A stretch of 64,000 nucleotides of DNA from Candidatus Hydrogenisulfobacillus filiaventi (GTDB taxonomy: Bacteria > Bacillota > Sulfobacillia > Sulfobacillales > R501): assembly GCA_902809825.1 (NCBI GenBank), contig LR778114.1:1-64000 (forward strand), given 5' to 3'. Under the pieces are notes generated by a model. That model did not search any database. It saw only the letters and a list, made by a program, of their open reading frames with translations, and was not told the DNA's origin. This document shows, one piece after another, positions 11,053 through 19,849 of this stretch. The position numbers were made by a program, and so were the translations under genes. Each line of letters opens with the position of its first letter. Within the stretch, counting starts at the first letter, position 1.

Positions 11053-12327
11053 GTGTTGGATCTGCGACGTATCCGTCAGGACCCGGAGACCGTGGCCCGC
11101 CTGCTGGCCAAGAAGCATGTGGCCGTGGATCTGGAGGCGGTACTGGAGCTGGATCGGCGCGCCCGGGCCATCCGGCGGGAGCTGGAGGAGCTGCAGGCGC
11201 GGCGCAACCGCGGTAGCGAAGCGGTGGCCCGGTTGAAGCGGGAACAGCGGGATGCGGAGGAGCTCATCCGGCAGGTGCGGGCGGACGGCGAACGGATTGA
11301 CGCCCTGGAGGCCGAGCTGGAGCCGTTAGAGGCGGAGCTGCGGGCACGGCTGCTGGAGATTCCCAACGTGCCCGATCCCGACGTTCCGGAGGGGGAGGAC
11401 GCCGGCAGCAACGTGGAGGTCCGCCGCTGGGGGGAGCCCCCCAGCTTTGCCTTTGCCGCCCGCCCCCACTGGGACCTGGGGGAAGCCCTGGGCATCATGG
11501 ATTTCGAGCGGGCGCACAAGATTTCCGGATCGCGCTTCAGCGTGCTGGCCGGGGACGGTGCCCGCCTGTCCCGGGCCCTGATCAACTTCATGCTGGACCA
11601 TGCCCGGGAGGCCGGGTACCGCGAAATGGCGGTACCCTACCTGGTCAACCGGGATTCCATGATCGGTACCGGACAGTTTCCCAAGTTTGAGGAGGATGTC
11701 TACCGCGTCGTCCCGCACGAGTATTACCTGATCTCCACCGCCGAAATTCCCCTGACCAACCTGCACCGGGAGGAGATCCTGGAGGAGGCCGAGCTGCCCA
11801 TCAAACTGGTCGGGTACACGGCGTGTTTCCGCGCCGAGGCGGGCGCGGCCGGCCGCGACACCCGCGGCCTCATCCGGCAGCACCAGTTTGACAAGGTGGA
11901 ACTGGTGCAGCTAGTCCGGCCGGAGGCGTCGCCGGCGGCCCTCGAGGAGATGGTGACCACCGCCCAGGGGGTCCTGGAGGCCCTGGGGCTGCCCTACCGG
12001 ACGGTGCTGCTGTGCGGCGGTGATATGGGGTTCGGACAGGCCCGTACCTACGACCTTGAGGTGTGGATGCCGTCCTACGGGCGCTATGTGGAGATCAGCT
12101 CCTGTTCCAACATGACCGACTTCCAAGCCCGCCGGGCCGGCATCCGCTACCGCCCCCAGGGGTCCAAACGCACCGAATACGTGCACACCCTGAATGGCAG
12201 TGCCCTGGCGGTGGGGCGGACGCTGGCGGCCCTGGTGGAGAATCTGCAGACGGAGGACGGGCAGGTGCGGGTGCCGGAGGTGCTGGTCCCGTATCTGGGC
12301 GGACAGACCCTGGTCGGCCGGCCCTGA
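11053..12327 (+). CDS. serS: Serine--tRNA ligase
   Basis: Class II aminoacyl-tRNA synthetase charging tRNA-Ser (and tRNA-Sec where present). The 424-residue protein has the N-terminal antiparallel coiled-coil arm (about residues 30-105), motif 2 around [20 protein letters not shown] (259-278) and motif 3 [17 protein letters not shown] near 382. The GTG start is preceded by GAGGTG at 11038-11043. A tRNA-Ser gene lies 58 bases downstream, a natural functional pairing. Confidence 0.97.
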   Translation: MLDLRRIRQDPETVARLLAKKHVAVDLEAVLELDRRARAIRRELEELQARRNRGSEAVARLKREQRDAEELIRQVRADGERIDALEAELEPLEAELRARLLEIPNVPDPDVPEGEDAGSNVEVRRWGEPPSFAFAARPHWDLGEALGIMDFERAHKISGSRFSVLAGDGARLSRALINFMLDHAREAGYREMAVPYLVNRDSMIGTGQFPKFEEDVYRVVPHEYYLISTAEIPLTNLHREEILEEAELPIKLVGYTACFRAEAGAAGRDTRGLIRQHQFDKVELVQLVRPEASPAALEEMVTTAQGVLEALGLPYRTVLLCGGDMGFGQARTYDLEVWMPSYGRYVEISSCSNMTDFQARRAGIRYRPQGSKRTEYVHTLNGSALAVGRTLAALVENLQTEDGQVRVPEVLVPYLGGQTLVGRP

Positions 12328-12348
12328 CCGGCCGGGGGGCCCTTTTCT
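12315..12348 (+). terminator. Probable terminator after serS
   Basis: CGGCCGG/CCGGCCG stem (12315-12321 with 12328-12334) overlapping the serS stop codon, followed by GGGGG, CCC and a TTTTCTTCC tract. The spacer between stem and T-run is longer than usual. Confidence 0.4.
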
Positions 12349-12385
12349 TCCCCGGCCGCGTCGGCTACACTCGGAATAGGCACGC

Positions 12386-12469
12386 GGAGGGGTAGCGTAA
12401 TCGGTAACGCAGCGGTCTTGAAAACCGCCGCCTTCGGGCTTGCAGGTTCGAGTCCTGTCCCCTCCGCCA
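12386..12469 (+). tRNA. tRNA-Ser(TGA)
   Basis: Acceptor GGAGGGG pairs with CCCCTCC, discriminator G, encoded CCA. The anticodon stem GCGGT/ACCGC holds loop CTTGAAA with anticodon TGA (reads UCA). A long variable arm (hairpin GCC-TTCG-GGC) and the T-loop TTCGAGT fit serine tRNAs. Anticodon TGA, not TCA, excludes selenocysteine tRNA. A TACACT at 12366-12371 could be its -10. Confidence 0.95.
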
Positions 12470-12472
12470 GTT

Positions 12473-12805
12473 TTATGTCCCTGCCTCCGCTTCCTTCAGC
12501 ACTTCCTGGATCCACCCGAAGGCCGCGGTGGTAGCGGTGATGCCGCTGGTGGTCAAGGCCAGCAGCGCCGCCTGCAGCAGGGCGTCCGCCTCGATGCCTT
12601 CGGCCAGCGCGCGGCGGGCATGCGACCGGACGCCGCCCGGGGAGCGGGCGCCGATGGCGATGCCCAACTGCACCAGATGGGCTTCCCGGGGCGTCAGCGG
12701 CCCGGCGCTATGGGTAGCGGCCGCCACCCGGTCCCAGGCTTCGAGCACCGCGGGATACCGGGTACGCAACGCCTGATAGACAGGCGGTAAATAGTCGGCC
12801 GGCAT
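12473..12805 (-). CDS. Carboxymuconolactone decarboxylase / AhpD-like family protein
   Basis: 110-residue all-helical protein with the CMD-family core (LTPREAHLVQLGIAIGAR ... GVRSHARRALAEGI ... ALLALTTSG). AhpD-type members use a CxxC pair for peroxide or disulfide chemistry; this one has no cysteine at all, so a thiol redox role is excluded and the true function is unknown. AAGGAGGGG precedes the ATG. Its stop lies 3 bases from the tRNA-Ser end on the opposite strand. Confidence 0.75.
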   Translation of the reverse strand: MPADYLPPVYQALRTRYPAVLEAWDRVAAATHSAGPLTPREAHLVQLGIAIGARSPGGVRSHARRALAEGIEADALLQAALLALTTSGITATTAAFGWIQEVLKEAEAGT

Positions 12806-12980
12806 GGGTCCCCCCTCCTTGCTGTCGGACCATCCTGAAGGACACTCCGGCTTTCAGTGTATCCCGCTTCTCCGGGCCTCACCAGTCCCCGGGTTGCGTG
12901 GCGGCCGATATATGAGTAACATGATCATGTATAACAAAAAGAGCGGGCGCCGGCCGCGGTGGGGAAGGGACGGGAACGGC

Positions 12981-14513
12981 ATGGCGGGAATCCTCGGCAT
13001 CACATTGGCCCTGTACGGGGCCCTCATGACCTGGTTGGGCGCCCGGGCGCGGCGCCGCACCGGAACGGCAGGCTACTTTGACGGCCGGCATGCCCTGGGA
13101 GGCGGGGCGGTATTCGGCCTGGTGACCGCGCTCTGGACCTCCTCGGCGGTGGCGGTGGAACTGGATACCGCCTATCGCAGCGGCTGGGGGGCTGCCTGGT
13201 TCGGGGGATCGGTCGCCCTGATGTCGGTCGCAGTCACCTTCTGGTTCCCGGTGATCCGGCGGTACGGCTATCTGACGAACAGCGACCTTATCGGCCGCGG
13301 CTTCGGGACGGCGGCCCGCCGCCTGGCCGGCGGGGTCATCGCCCTGACCTTTCCCGTCTTTGCCCTCTCCAATGCCCTGGTTGCGGCCGTCTTCCTGCAT
13401 GTAGCCCTCGGTTGGCCCCTGGGGCTGGGCCTGGCGGGGGTAACGGCGCTGGTGCTGCTCTATGTCCAGTTTGCAGGGTTGACCTCCCTGGCTGCTACCC
13501 AAGCCGTCAACCTGGGTCTCATGCTGGCGGGCCTGGCGGCCGCCCTGTGGCAGGCGGTGCATTCCCCCCTGCCGGTCCATCCCCTGCCGGCAGCCGTCCG
13601 CGGCTGGCAGGGCGTGCCGGCGGCGACCGTCCTGGTGTGGCTGACCATGAACCTGTTAAACGGTCTGGCCGCCCAGGCCGAACTGCAGGCGCTGGCCGCC
13701 GCCCGTCGCCCGGCCGAGGCCCGCTGCGCGGTGGTCGCCTCCTCCCTGTTGTTGTTGGGCATTGTGGTCGCCAGCGCCTGGCTGGGCATTTTGGTCCGGC
13801 AGCACTGGCTGCCGGGGCCGGGGGGCGGACTGGGGGCCTTCGCCCGGGTCATGCTGACCGGCAGCCCCTGGTGGGTGCAGGTGCTGGTGGCAGCTGGGGT
13901 CTGGGCACTGGCGCTCACCTGGTGCGCGCCCCTTCTCTTCTCAGGGGCGGTCAGCCTGGGCCGGGATGTGGTGCGCCCGGCAGAGGCGGTGCGATGGACA
14001 CGCTGGGCGTTGGTGGCGGAGGGAGTGCTGCTGGTGGGATTCGGGCTGCTACGGCCCGGCGACCTGGCCTGGTGGCGGGTGTTCGGGCTTACCCTGCGCA
14101 ACGCGGCAGTGGTCACCCCTACTGTGGCCTTCCTGCTTTGGCCCGACCTGCCCCGGCGGTGGGTGCTGGCGGCGATGACCGCCGCAGTCGGGATGGGTTT
14201 GGGGCTGAACCTGGTGCAGGGCTTCAGTGCCGGGGCCACCGCCCTCAGTCCGATGTGGCCGGCGGCCGCCACCGGGCTGGGGGTGCTCAACCTGGGCCGG
14301 CTGTGGACGGACGGCCGCCGCCTGGAGGGGGCGGTCACCGGCCTGCTGACCGCAGCGGCAGCCTGGGGGGCCCTGCCGGCGGCGCGGGCACTGGATGCGG
14401 TCCCGCTGGCCGGGCCGGTGGTCCTGCTGGTCCCGGCCCTGGTGACGGGCGGCTTATGGGCGTTCCGGCGCGCGGTGTTGGCGCAGCCGCTGGCCGTCTG
14501 GGAGGAGGATTAG
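12981..14513 (+). CDS. Sodium/solute symporter (SSS)-like membrane protein
   Basis: 510-residue polytopic protein with about 12-13 hydrophobic segments and an arrangement like the SSS family: TAGYFDGRHALGGG after helix 1 (compare the family's 'ff.ggrslgw'), then ALWTSSAV. The substrate cannot be told. ATG 12981 was chosen because GGAAGGGA sits about 10 bases upstream; an in-frame extension back to 12804 would add a non-conserved, charged N-terminus. The next gene, an Rrf2 regulator, begins 3 bases after the stop, so the pair is almost certainly one operon. Confidence 0.7.
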   Translation: MAGILGITLALYGALMTWLGARARRRTGTAGYFDGRHALGGGAVFGLVTALWTSSAVAVELDTAYRSGWGAAWFGGSVALMSVAVTFWFPVIRRYGYLTNSDLIGRGFGTAARRLAGGVIALTFPVFALSNALVAAVFLHVALGWPLGLGLAGVTALVLLYVQFAGLTSLAATQAVNLGLMLAGLAAALWQAVHSPLPVHPLPAAVRGWQGVPAATVLVWLTMNLLNGLAAQAELQALAAARRPAEARCAVVASSLLLLGIVVASAWLGILVRQHWLPGPGGGLGAFARVMLTGSPWWVQVLVAAGVWALALTWCAPLLFSGAVSLGRDVVRPAEAVRWTRWALVAEGVLLVGFGLLRPGDLAWWRVFGLTLRNAAVVTPTVAFLLWPDLPRRWVLAAMTAAVGMGLGLNLVQGFSAGATALSPMWPAAATGLGVLNLGRLWTDGRRLEGAVTGLLTAAAAWGALPAARALDAVPLAGPVVLLVPALVTGGLWAFRRAVLAQPLAVWEED

Positions 14514-14515
14514 GC

Positions 14516-14974
14516 GTGTGGCAGCTGACAACGGCGGTGAAGACAGGCCTCCGGATGATGGTGCGCCTGGCTCAGGAGCCGGCCGGCCGGCCCTTATCGG
14601 CCGCGGGGCTGGCCCGGGAATTGGGGGTTTCCCCACCCTACCTGGAGCAGCTAAGCCTGCCCTTGCGGCGGGCGGCCCTGGTGCGGAGCGTGCGGGGGAC
14701 CCGGGGGGGCTTTGTGCTGGCGCGTCCCGCCGAGGCGATTACGGTGGGGGAGATCGTGGCGGCCTTTGAAGGGCCGGGGCCGGTATGTGGCTGCCGGGAG
14801 CCTGACTGCCGGGACTGTCTGCACCCCGAGTTCTGGCAGGCGTTGGAATCGTGCTGGGAGTGGGAACTGGGCGGCGTCACCCTGGCCCGCTTTGCGCAGG
14901 CCGCCCCGCTAGAGCCGACCCATGCCTCGACGGTGCCGGTCTGGCCCCTGTGGGAACAGGGGGCCGGCATCTAA
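14516..14974 (+). CDS. Rrf2-family transcriptional regulator with cysteine cluster
   Basis: 152 residues; N-terminal winged helix typical of Rrf2 (YLEQLSLPLRRAALVRSVRGTRGGF, residues 42-66) followed by a cysteine motif C91-x-C93-x4-C98-x2-C101. Rrf2 proteins such as IscR and NsrR bind a [2Fe-2S] or [4Fe-4S] cluster through three such cysteines and sense iron-sulfur status, NO or redox state. Cluster binding here is inferred. GTG start with GGAGGAGG (14501-14508) upstream; only 3 bases after the symporter stop, hence likely control of, or control by, that operon. Confidence 0.85.
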   Translation: MWQLTTAVKTGLRMMVRLAQEPAGRPLSAAGLARELGVSPPYLEQLSLPLRRAALVRSVRGTRGGFVLARPAEAITVGEIVAAFEGPGPVCGCREPDCRDCLHPEFWQALESCWEWELGGVTLARFAQAAPLEPTHASTVPVWPLWEQGAGI

Positions 14975-14988
14975 GCGCCCACGCAAGG

Positions 14989-15198
14989 TCAGTGGGCCGC
15001 CGTGGCCCAGAACGTGCGGCAGCCGCAGCCGGGGCAGACCTCCGGCGGCACGAACTGCGGCGTCCCGTAGCGGCAGCGGACAACGGGCAGCAGGCGTTCG
15101 TGGCATTCGGGACAATAGGCGCAGACGGTACTCCCGCACTCCGGACATAAGGTCTCGGAGGCCAGGGTTAAGTGACCGTTGCGGCAAAAGGCAAACAT
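14989..15198 (-). CDS. Small multi-zinc-ribbon protein
   Basis: 69-residue protein with four cysteine pairs or knuckles (C5..; CPECGS; CAYCPEC; CPGCGC), i.e. a row of rubredoxin/zinc-ribbon-like knuckles, probably two zinc sites. No enzymatic domain. GAGGGAGGG precedes the ATG at 15198. The longer in-frame ORF back to 15375 overlaps the neighbouring gene's 3' end and is less likely. Function unknown; might bind nucleic acid or protein. Confidence 0.65.
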   Translation of the reverse strand: MFAFCRNGHLTLASETLCPECGSTVCAYCPECHERLLPVVRCRYGTPQFVPPEVCPGCGCRTFWATAAH

Positions 15199-15326
15199 GC
15201 CGGGTTCCCTCCCCTCTCGGATGGATGCATCCGGCCATCCGTAATTACTATAAACTCCTGGCCGATAAAGTCCAGGGAGTACAGCTGCAGCCGGAAGCGA
15301 TCCCATCCGGGGTAGAGGAATCCTGC

Positions 15327-16097
15327 TCAGGATACGGGGGTGCGGCTGGTGGCCTGGTAAAGGGCCAGGCTCCATACCCCGCCGATCACCTGCAGGGCAG
15401 CATCTGCCACCAGGACAAGCACCGGACCCAGGATGGGGAGGAAAGCGGCTATCCCGGACAGGACCAACATGGCCAGGAAGGCCAGGACCCCATAGGCGAC
15501 CAGCCCCGCCCAGAGCGCACCGTAACCGGCCGGGAGCCAGGTTTCACGCAGGGCCTCCCCCCAGGCCAGGCCGCGCAGAAACAGGCCGCCCACCATCCGC
15601 ACCGGCAGCGCCAGGGCTGCCAGAACCAGCAACCCGGTGAGGATGGCCCCGACCACATGCAGGACCACGCCCAGCACCAGGGCGACGATCAAAACTGCGA
15701 CCGTAAACAGGACAGAATACAGGATGGCACCCCAGGCCCGCCCGTACTGCCGGCGGGCGTTACTCCAGAAGCTGGACCAGTCGAGAGGGGTGCCGAGCAC
15801 CGCGTCGGCCAGGGTGCCGTAGGCGCCGGCCATCCAGAAGGGGCCGGCTGCCACCGCCAGCAGCAGGATCAGGAACATGGCGGATACCACCCGCAAGGGG
15901 TTAGGGGGGTACATAGGGAAGAAGGGACGGGGATGAAGGCTGAAGGGATGCAGCAACGGCACCGCTGCAGCGGCGCCCATGGTCAGGGTCATCACCAGCA
16001 GAAACAGAAGGAAGAACACCAGCGACCATACGGCTACGCTCCAGACTGCGCCCTGCCGCAGGGCGGCACGGGTGAGGGCAAAGGCCTGGTCGAACAT
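15327..16097 (-). CDS. Multi-pass membrane protein, function unknown
   Basis: 256 residues with about six hydrophobic helices (for example SVAVWSLVFFLLFLLVMTL and AILYSVLFTVAVLIVALVLG), a proline-rich loop (HPFSLHPRPFFPMYPPNP) and glycine-rich final helices. The pattern resembles poorly characterised membrane families (DUF-type, GlpQ membrane-domain-like). ATG 16097 is preceded by GGGGAGGTG. It does not look like a transporter I can name. Confidence 0.6.
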   Translation of the reverse strand: MFDQAFALTRAALRQGAVWSVAVWSLVFFLLFLLVMTLTMGAAAAVPLLHPFSLHPRPFFPMYPPNPLRVVSAMFLILLLAVAAGPFWMAGAYGTLADAVLGTPLDWSSFWSNARRQYGRAWGAILYSVLFTVAVLIVALVLGVVLHVVGAILTGLLVLAALALPVRMVGGLFLRGLAWGEALRETWLPAGYGALWAGLVAYGVLAFLAMLVLSGIAAFLPILGPVLVLVADAALQVIGGVWSLALYQATSRTPVS

Positions 16098-16349
16098 CCC
16101 GGACACCTCCCCGGCAATGAATGGGGCCACACCGTCGCCCGGCCCGGCCGGGTGCGGTGACGGATCCGGATACCTGGTGTCACATTCTCGCTATGTGAGC
16201 GGCCTTCCTGCTATGCCTGGCCGTTTCCTAGCAAAAATCCCCAGCCGGGGCCCGGAGGGCCGGCTCAGCGCTTCGTCGCCGCTCGGGAATGTCCGCAGGG
16301 TGTAGTATGCTGAACCGGAGACAGCGCCGGTGAGAAGGGGAGCGGAGCG

Positions 16350-16922
16350 ATGGACCGGGAGGCGCGGGCATTCTGGAAACAGCGCCGGCGGGAAATGCTG
16401 CGGCGCGAGCGGCGGCAGCGGGGCTTGGGCGGGGGGACCAGGATCACCTGGGGTCTGATCGGCCTGCTGGCGGCGGGATGGCTGCTGGAAACGGTGGCGC
16501 CCGGGATACCGGTTTTCCTGGCCGCGGCCGGGGGACCGGTGGTGCGGCTGCTGCTGGCCTGGTGGCTCCCGGGCGGGCTTTTGGGACTGGTGTTCGCGGG
16601 CGCATTCGTCTGGTTGATCGGCTCCCAGCTGGAGGCGGTCCTGCCCGCCTGGCAGTACCTGCTGCTTTTCATCCTCCCCGGTCTGGCGGGGGCGCTGGTG
16701 ACCTCCATCGCGGGCGGGTTTGCCGGGGGCTTGGCCCCGTTCGGGCTGGCCGGGGGTTACGTGGCCCTGCTGCGCCGCATCTCCCCGGAAGGGGCGGCGC
16801 AATGGGCGCTGGGACTGCTCTTGATCAACGTCCTGCTGACCGGCCTGAACTGGCCGGTCCTGGCGGCGATGGCGGTGACCTTCGGAGCTGGATATGGGCT
16901 AGCCCGGCTGTGGGAAAACTAG
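16350..16922 (+). CDS. Rhomboid-like membrane protein without obvious catalytic serine
   Basis: 190 residues: a basic cytosolic N-terminus rich in arginine, then about five to six transmembrane helices. The overall plan and the GGFAGGLAPFGLAGGYVALL helix recall rhomboid proteins, but the catalytic GxSG is absent at that place, so it would be an inactive rhomboid if related. A TATGCT at 16306-16311 may be the -10. The MacA gene follows after a 120-base gap on the same strand. Family assignment is weak. Confidence 0.5.
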   Translation: MDREARAFWKQRRREMLRRERRQRGLGGGTRITWGLIGLLAAGWLLETVAPGIPVFLAAAGGPVVRLLLAWWLPGGLLGLVFAGAFVWLIGSQLEAVLPAWQYLLLFILPGLAGALVTSIAGGFAGGLAPFGLAGGYVALLRRISPEGAAQWALGLLLINVLLTGLNWPVLAAMAVTFGAGYGLARLWEN

Positions 16923-17042
16923 GCGCCCTTAGCGGCCGTTTGGTAACAATCTTGTAATATGCAAACGATAGGATCGAGCACCGGCCGGACCAGCAGGTGG
17001 CGGCGCGCCCGCGGGGTAGTCCGGCCGGAAGGAGTCGCCCGC

Positions 17043-19106
17043 ATGAATCCTCTGCCCCTTGGCACCGGCCTTCCCCCGGCGCCCCCCCGAACTCGGCGCT
17101 GGTGGTGGGCGGCTGGTACAGTACTGCTAGCCGGGATAGGGGCCGGCTTGTGGCAGCTCACTCACCGTGGTCCACACATTCCACCTTCGGACGTGTACAC
17201 CGTTCGCCTGGGGGATGTCGTGCGCACGGTCGCGACCACCGGCACCCTCCAACCGGCGCAACAGGTGTCCTTGAGTTTTCCCGCTGCCGGGCAGTTGAGC
17301 GCCCTGAACGTGGCGGTGGGGCAGACGGTAACTGTTGGCCAGGTGCTGGCCCGCCTCAATGACACCACCATCGCACCGCAGGTGGCCCAGGCCCAGGCGC
17401 AGGTGGCGGAGGCCCAGGCCAACCTGGAAAAGGCACAGGAGGGACCGAGCCCGCAGGCGGTAGCGGTAGCCCGGGCCGCCGTTCAGCATGCGCAGGTGGT
17501 GCTGGCTGGGGCCGAAACCCAGTACCAGGACGAGGAAGCCATCTACAACGACCGCCTCAGTGCCCAGCAGAGCGTGGATCAGGCCCGGAATCAGGTGAAC
17601 CAGGCAGCTGCAGCCCTGCAGGTGGCCCAAGCCAACGTGCAAGCGGCCGAAAACAAGCTGGCGCAGGCTCAGGCCGGCGTCAATACCTCGGCCCTGAATA
17701 CCTTGAACGATACCATTGAGGCCGATGAAACCGCCCTTAATGAGGCTCAGAACCAGCTCAGCCTGGATCAGAACACCTTGAACGCGGCCCAGCAGGACCT
17801 GAATAATGCCCAGGCGCTGTATAATGCCGAGGTTGGGCTATGGGGGCTGATTACGCCCGCTCAATACGTCCAGGCGGAAAATGACCTTATCTCCTCAGGA
17901 TGCAGTCCCAATAGCACCAGCACCGGGTGTGCGGGCTATCAGGCGACCGTTTCGGAGTACAACCTGGAAAGCGGCGCCCAGCAGCAGGTGAATCAGGCCC
18001 AGTCCGCCGTTAGCGCGGCCCAGAAGGCAGTAAACGCCGACAACACCCAGGTCCAGCAGGCCGAGGCCGCCCTGGCCCAGGCCCAGAACCAGCAGGCCAA
18101 TCTGCAGGCGTTGAATCCCCTCTCTGTGCAGGCGGCGCAAATCGGCGTGCAGCAGGCGCAGGCGGCCCAGGCCCAGGCCGAGGCTGCCTATCAGGCGGCC
18201 CAAAACAGCCTGTCCCTGGCCCAGGCGCTGTACAACGACCGCACTGCCGCCAAGGCCCAGCTGGACCAGGCGAAAAACGCGGTTGCCCAGGCTCAGAACG
18301 GGGTGACCACCGCGCAGGCGCAGCTGGCGGAGACGGAGGCGCCGCCCGATCCCGCTACCGTGGCCCAGGCCGCCGCCCAGGTCCAGGCGGCCCAGGCCTC
18401 CCTGATGGCGGCGCAGGCGGCGGAGGCCAATACCATCCTGAAGGCTCCCATCTCCGGGGTGGTGGTAGCCGTGAACGGGACCGTCGGGGCCCAGACGACC
18501 CCCGCCACCCCGGTGGTGGTGATCGATGACACCGTCAAAACCGACCTCCAGGTGAACGTCACGGTGCCGGAGGCCGACATCGGCCAGGTCCATCCCGGGG
18601 AAACCTTGCAGCTCACCGTCCCGGCCTACCCTTCCACCACCTTTTCAGGAACGGTAACCCAGGTGTACCCGGTGCCCCAGCTGGTGAACAACGTCCCCGA
18701 ATATACCGTGCTGGGCGTCGTGCATGACCCCGCCGGCCGTCTGACCCCCGCCATGACCGCCAACGTAACCCTGATTACCGCCCGGGCCCGGGGTGTGCCG
18801 GTGGTGCCGCCGGTGGCGCTCCATACCCTGGGCAGCCGTACCGGGGTCTATGTCGAGGGCGCACCCGGCCGGGCCCGGCGCCGGGCCGGGTCGCGGCCGC
18901 GCCATCTGCCGCCGGGGGTCTATTTCCAGCCGGTCCAGGTAACTTTATTCGGGACCAGCAGCGTCGAGGTTTCCGGCTTGCGACCGGGGACCCGCATCCT
19001 GCTGATCCTGCCGGGTCAGACCGCAGCCCTGCCGAACAGCGGACCCCTACCGGGCGGGCCGGGCGGTCTCTTCCGGGGTGCGCAGCGCGCCCTTAAGGGC
19101 GGGTAG
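17043..19106 (+). CDS. MacA/HlyD-type periplasmic adaptor protein with very long coiled coil
   Basis: Membrane-fusion/adaptor subunit of an ABC export system. Residues ~18-40 form one membrane anchor; a lipoyl half-motif follows (VGQTVTVGQVLARLNDT), then roughly 350 residues of alanine/glutamine-rich heptad sequence (many AQAQ repeats) forming a long helical hairpin, the second lipoyl half (ILKAPISGVVVAVNGTVG) and beta-barrel domains. At 687 residues it is much longer than typical MacA (about 370-400), almost all from the hairpin. Two cysteines near residues 283 and 293 (CSPNSTSTGC) could close a hairpin tip. ATG 17043 follows GGAAGGA; an in-frame ATG at 16959 is less likely. Confidence 0.88.
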   Translation: MNPLPLGTGLPPAPPRTRRWWWAAGTVLLAGIGAGLWQLTHRGPHIPPSDVYTVRLGDVVRTVATTGTLQPAQQVSLSFPAAGQLSALNVAVGQTVTVGQVLARLNDTTIAPQVAQAQAQVAEAQANLEKAQEGPSPQAVAVARAAVQHAQVVLAGAETQYQDEEAIYNDRLSAQQSVDQARNQVNQAAAALQVAQANVQAAENKLAQAQAGVNTSALNTLNDTIEADETALNEAQNQLSLDQNTLNAAQQDLNNAQALYNAEVGLWGLITPAQYVQAENDLISSGCSPNSTSTGCAGYQATVSEYNLESGAQQQVNQAQSAVSAAQKAVNADNTQVQQAEAALAQAQNQQANLQALNPLSVQAAQIGVQQAQAAQAQAEAAYQAAQNSLSLAQALYNDRTAAKAQLDQAKNAVAQAQNGVTTAQAQLAETEAPPDPATVAQAAAQVQAAQASLMAAQAAEANTILKAPISGVVVAVNGTVGAQTTPATPVVVIDDTVKTDLQVNVTVPEADIGQVHPGETLQLTVPAYPSTTFSGTVTQVYPVPQLVNNVPEYTVLGVVHDPAGRLTPAMTANVTLITARARGVPVVPPVALHTLGSRTGVYVEGAPGRARRRAGSRPRHLPPGVYFQPVQVTLFGTSSVEVSGLRPGTRILLILPGQTAALPNSGPLPGGPGGLFRGAQRALKGG

Positions 19107-19120
19107 GAGGGAACCCCGGC

Positions 19121-19849
19121 ATGGCTGAGCCGCCGCTGATTGTCCTGGATGGCATCCAGAAGGTGTTTCCGATGGGCGGGGAGGTGTATGTCGCCCTCCG
19201 CGGCATCGCTCTCTCGGTGCAAGCCGGGGAGTACGTGGCCATCATGGGGCCGTCCGGATCCGGCAAGTCGACCCTGATGAGCCTGATCGGCTGCCTTGAC
19301 CGGCCGACTGCAGGCCGCTACACCCTGGCCGGGGTGGAAACCGCCGGGCTGCCGGATGACGCCCTGGCCCATGTCCGCAACCGCTACATCGGATTTGTGT
19401 TTCAGAACTTCTTTCTGCTGCCCAACGTGCCGGCGGTGGAGAACGTGGAGCTGCCGTTGCTGTATGCGGGGGTACCACCCGGGGAACGGCGCCGGCGCGC
19501 CCTGGAGGCGCTGGAGGCCATGGGATTGGCCCATGTAGCCCGCCACCGGCCGCACGAACTGTCCGGGGGCCAGCAACAACGGGTGGCGATTGCCCGGGCA
19601 GTAGTGAACCGTCCGCCGCTCATCCTGGCCGACGAGCCGACCGGCGCGCTCGACACCCGCACCACTGAAGAAATCCTGCGCCTGTTCGCGGAGCTGAATG
19701 CGGCTGGCCATACCGTCGTCATGGTCACCCATGAACCGGAGGTGGCGGCCCATGCCCGGCGGCTGGTGCGGCTGCGGGACGGCTTGATTGAAGAGGACCG
19801 CGTCCTGCCCGCCGGGGGGAAGGGGGAGGGCCCGGATGCCCTTCGGTGA
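19121..19849 (+). CDS. ABC transporter ATP-binding protein, MacB/LolD type
   Basis: 242-residue nucleotide-binding subunit: Walker A GPSGSGKST (residues 45-53), Q-loop in FVFQNFFLL, signature LSGGQQQR, Walker B LILADEPTGALD and switch His in MVTHEPE. The subfamily motif GALDTRT and the neighbouring adaptor and FtsX-like permease identify a MacAB-like system. It starts 14 bases after the adaptor stop, and its end overlaps the permease gene by 14 bases. Confidence 0.95.
   Translation: MAEPPLIVLDGIQKVFPMGGEVYVALRGIALSVQAGEYVAIMGPSGSGKSTLMSLIGCLDRPTAGRYTLAGVETAGLPDDALAHVRNRYIGFVFQNFFLLPNVPAVENVELPLLYAGVPPGERRRRALEALEAMGLAHVARHRPHELSGGQQQRVAIARAVVNRPPLILADEPTGALDTRTTEEILRLFAELNAAGHTVVMVTHEPEVAAHARRLVRLRDGLIEEDRVLPAGGKGEGPDALR

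Noticed and set aside
12386-12469. Selenocysteine tRNA, because of its place after serS and long variable arm
   Set aside because: The anticodon is TGA (serine UCA codon), not TCA, and the acceptor stem is 7 base pairs.
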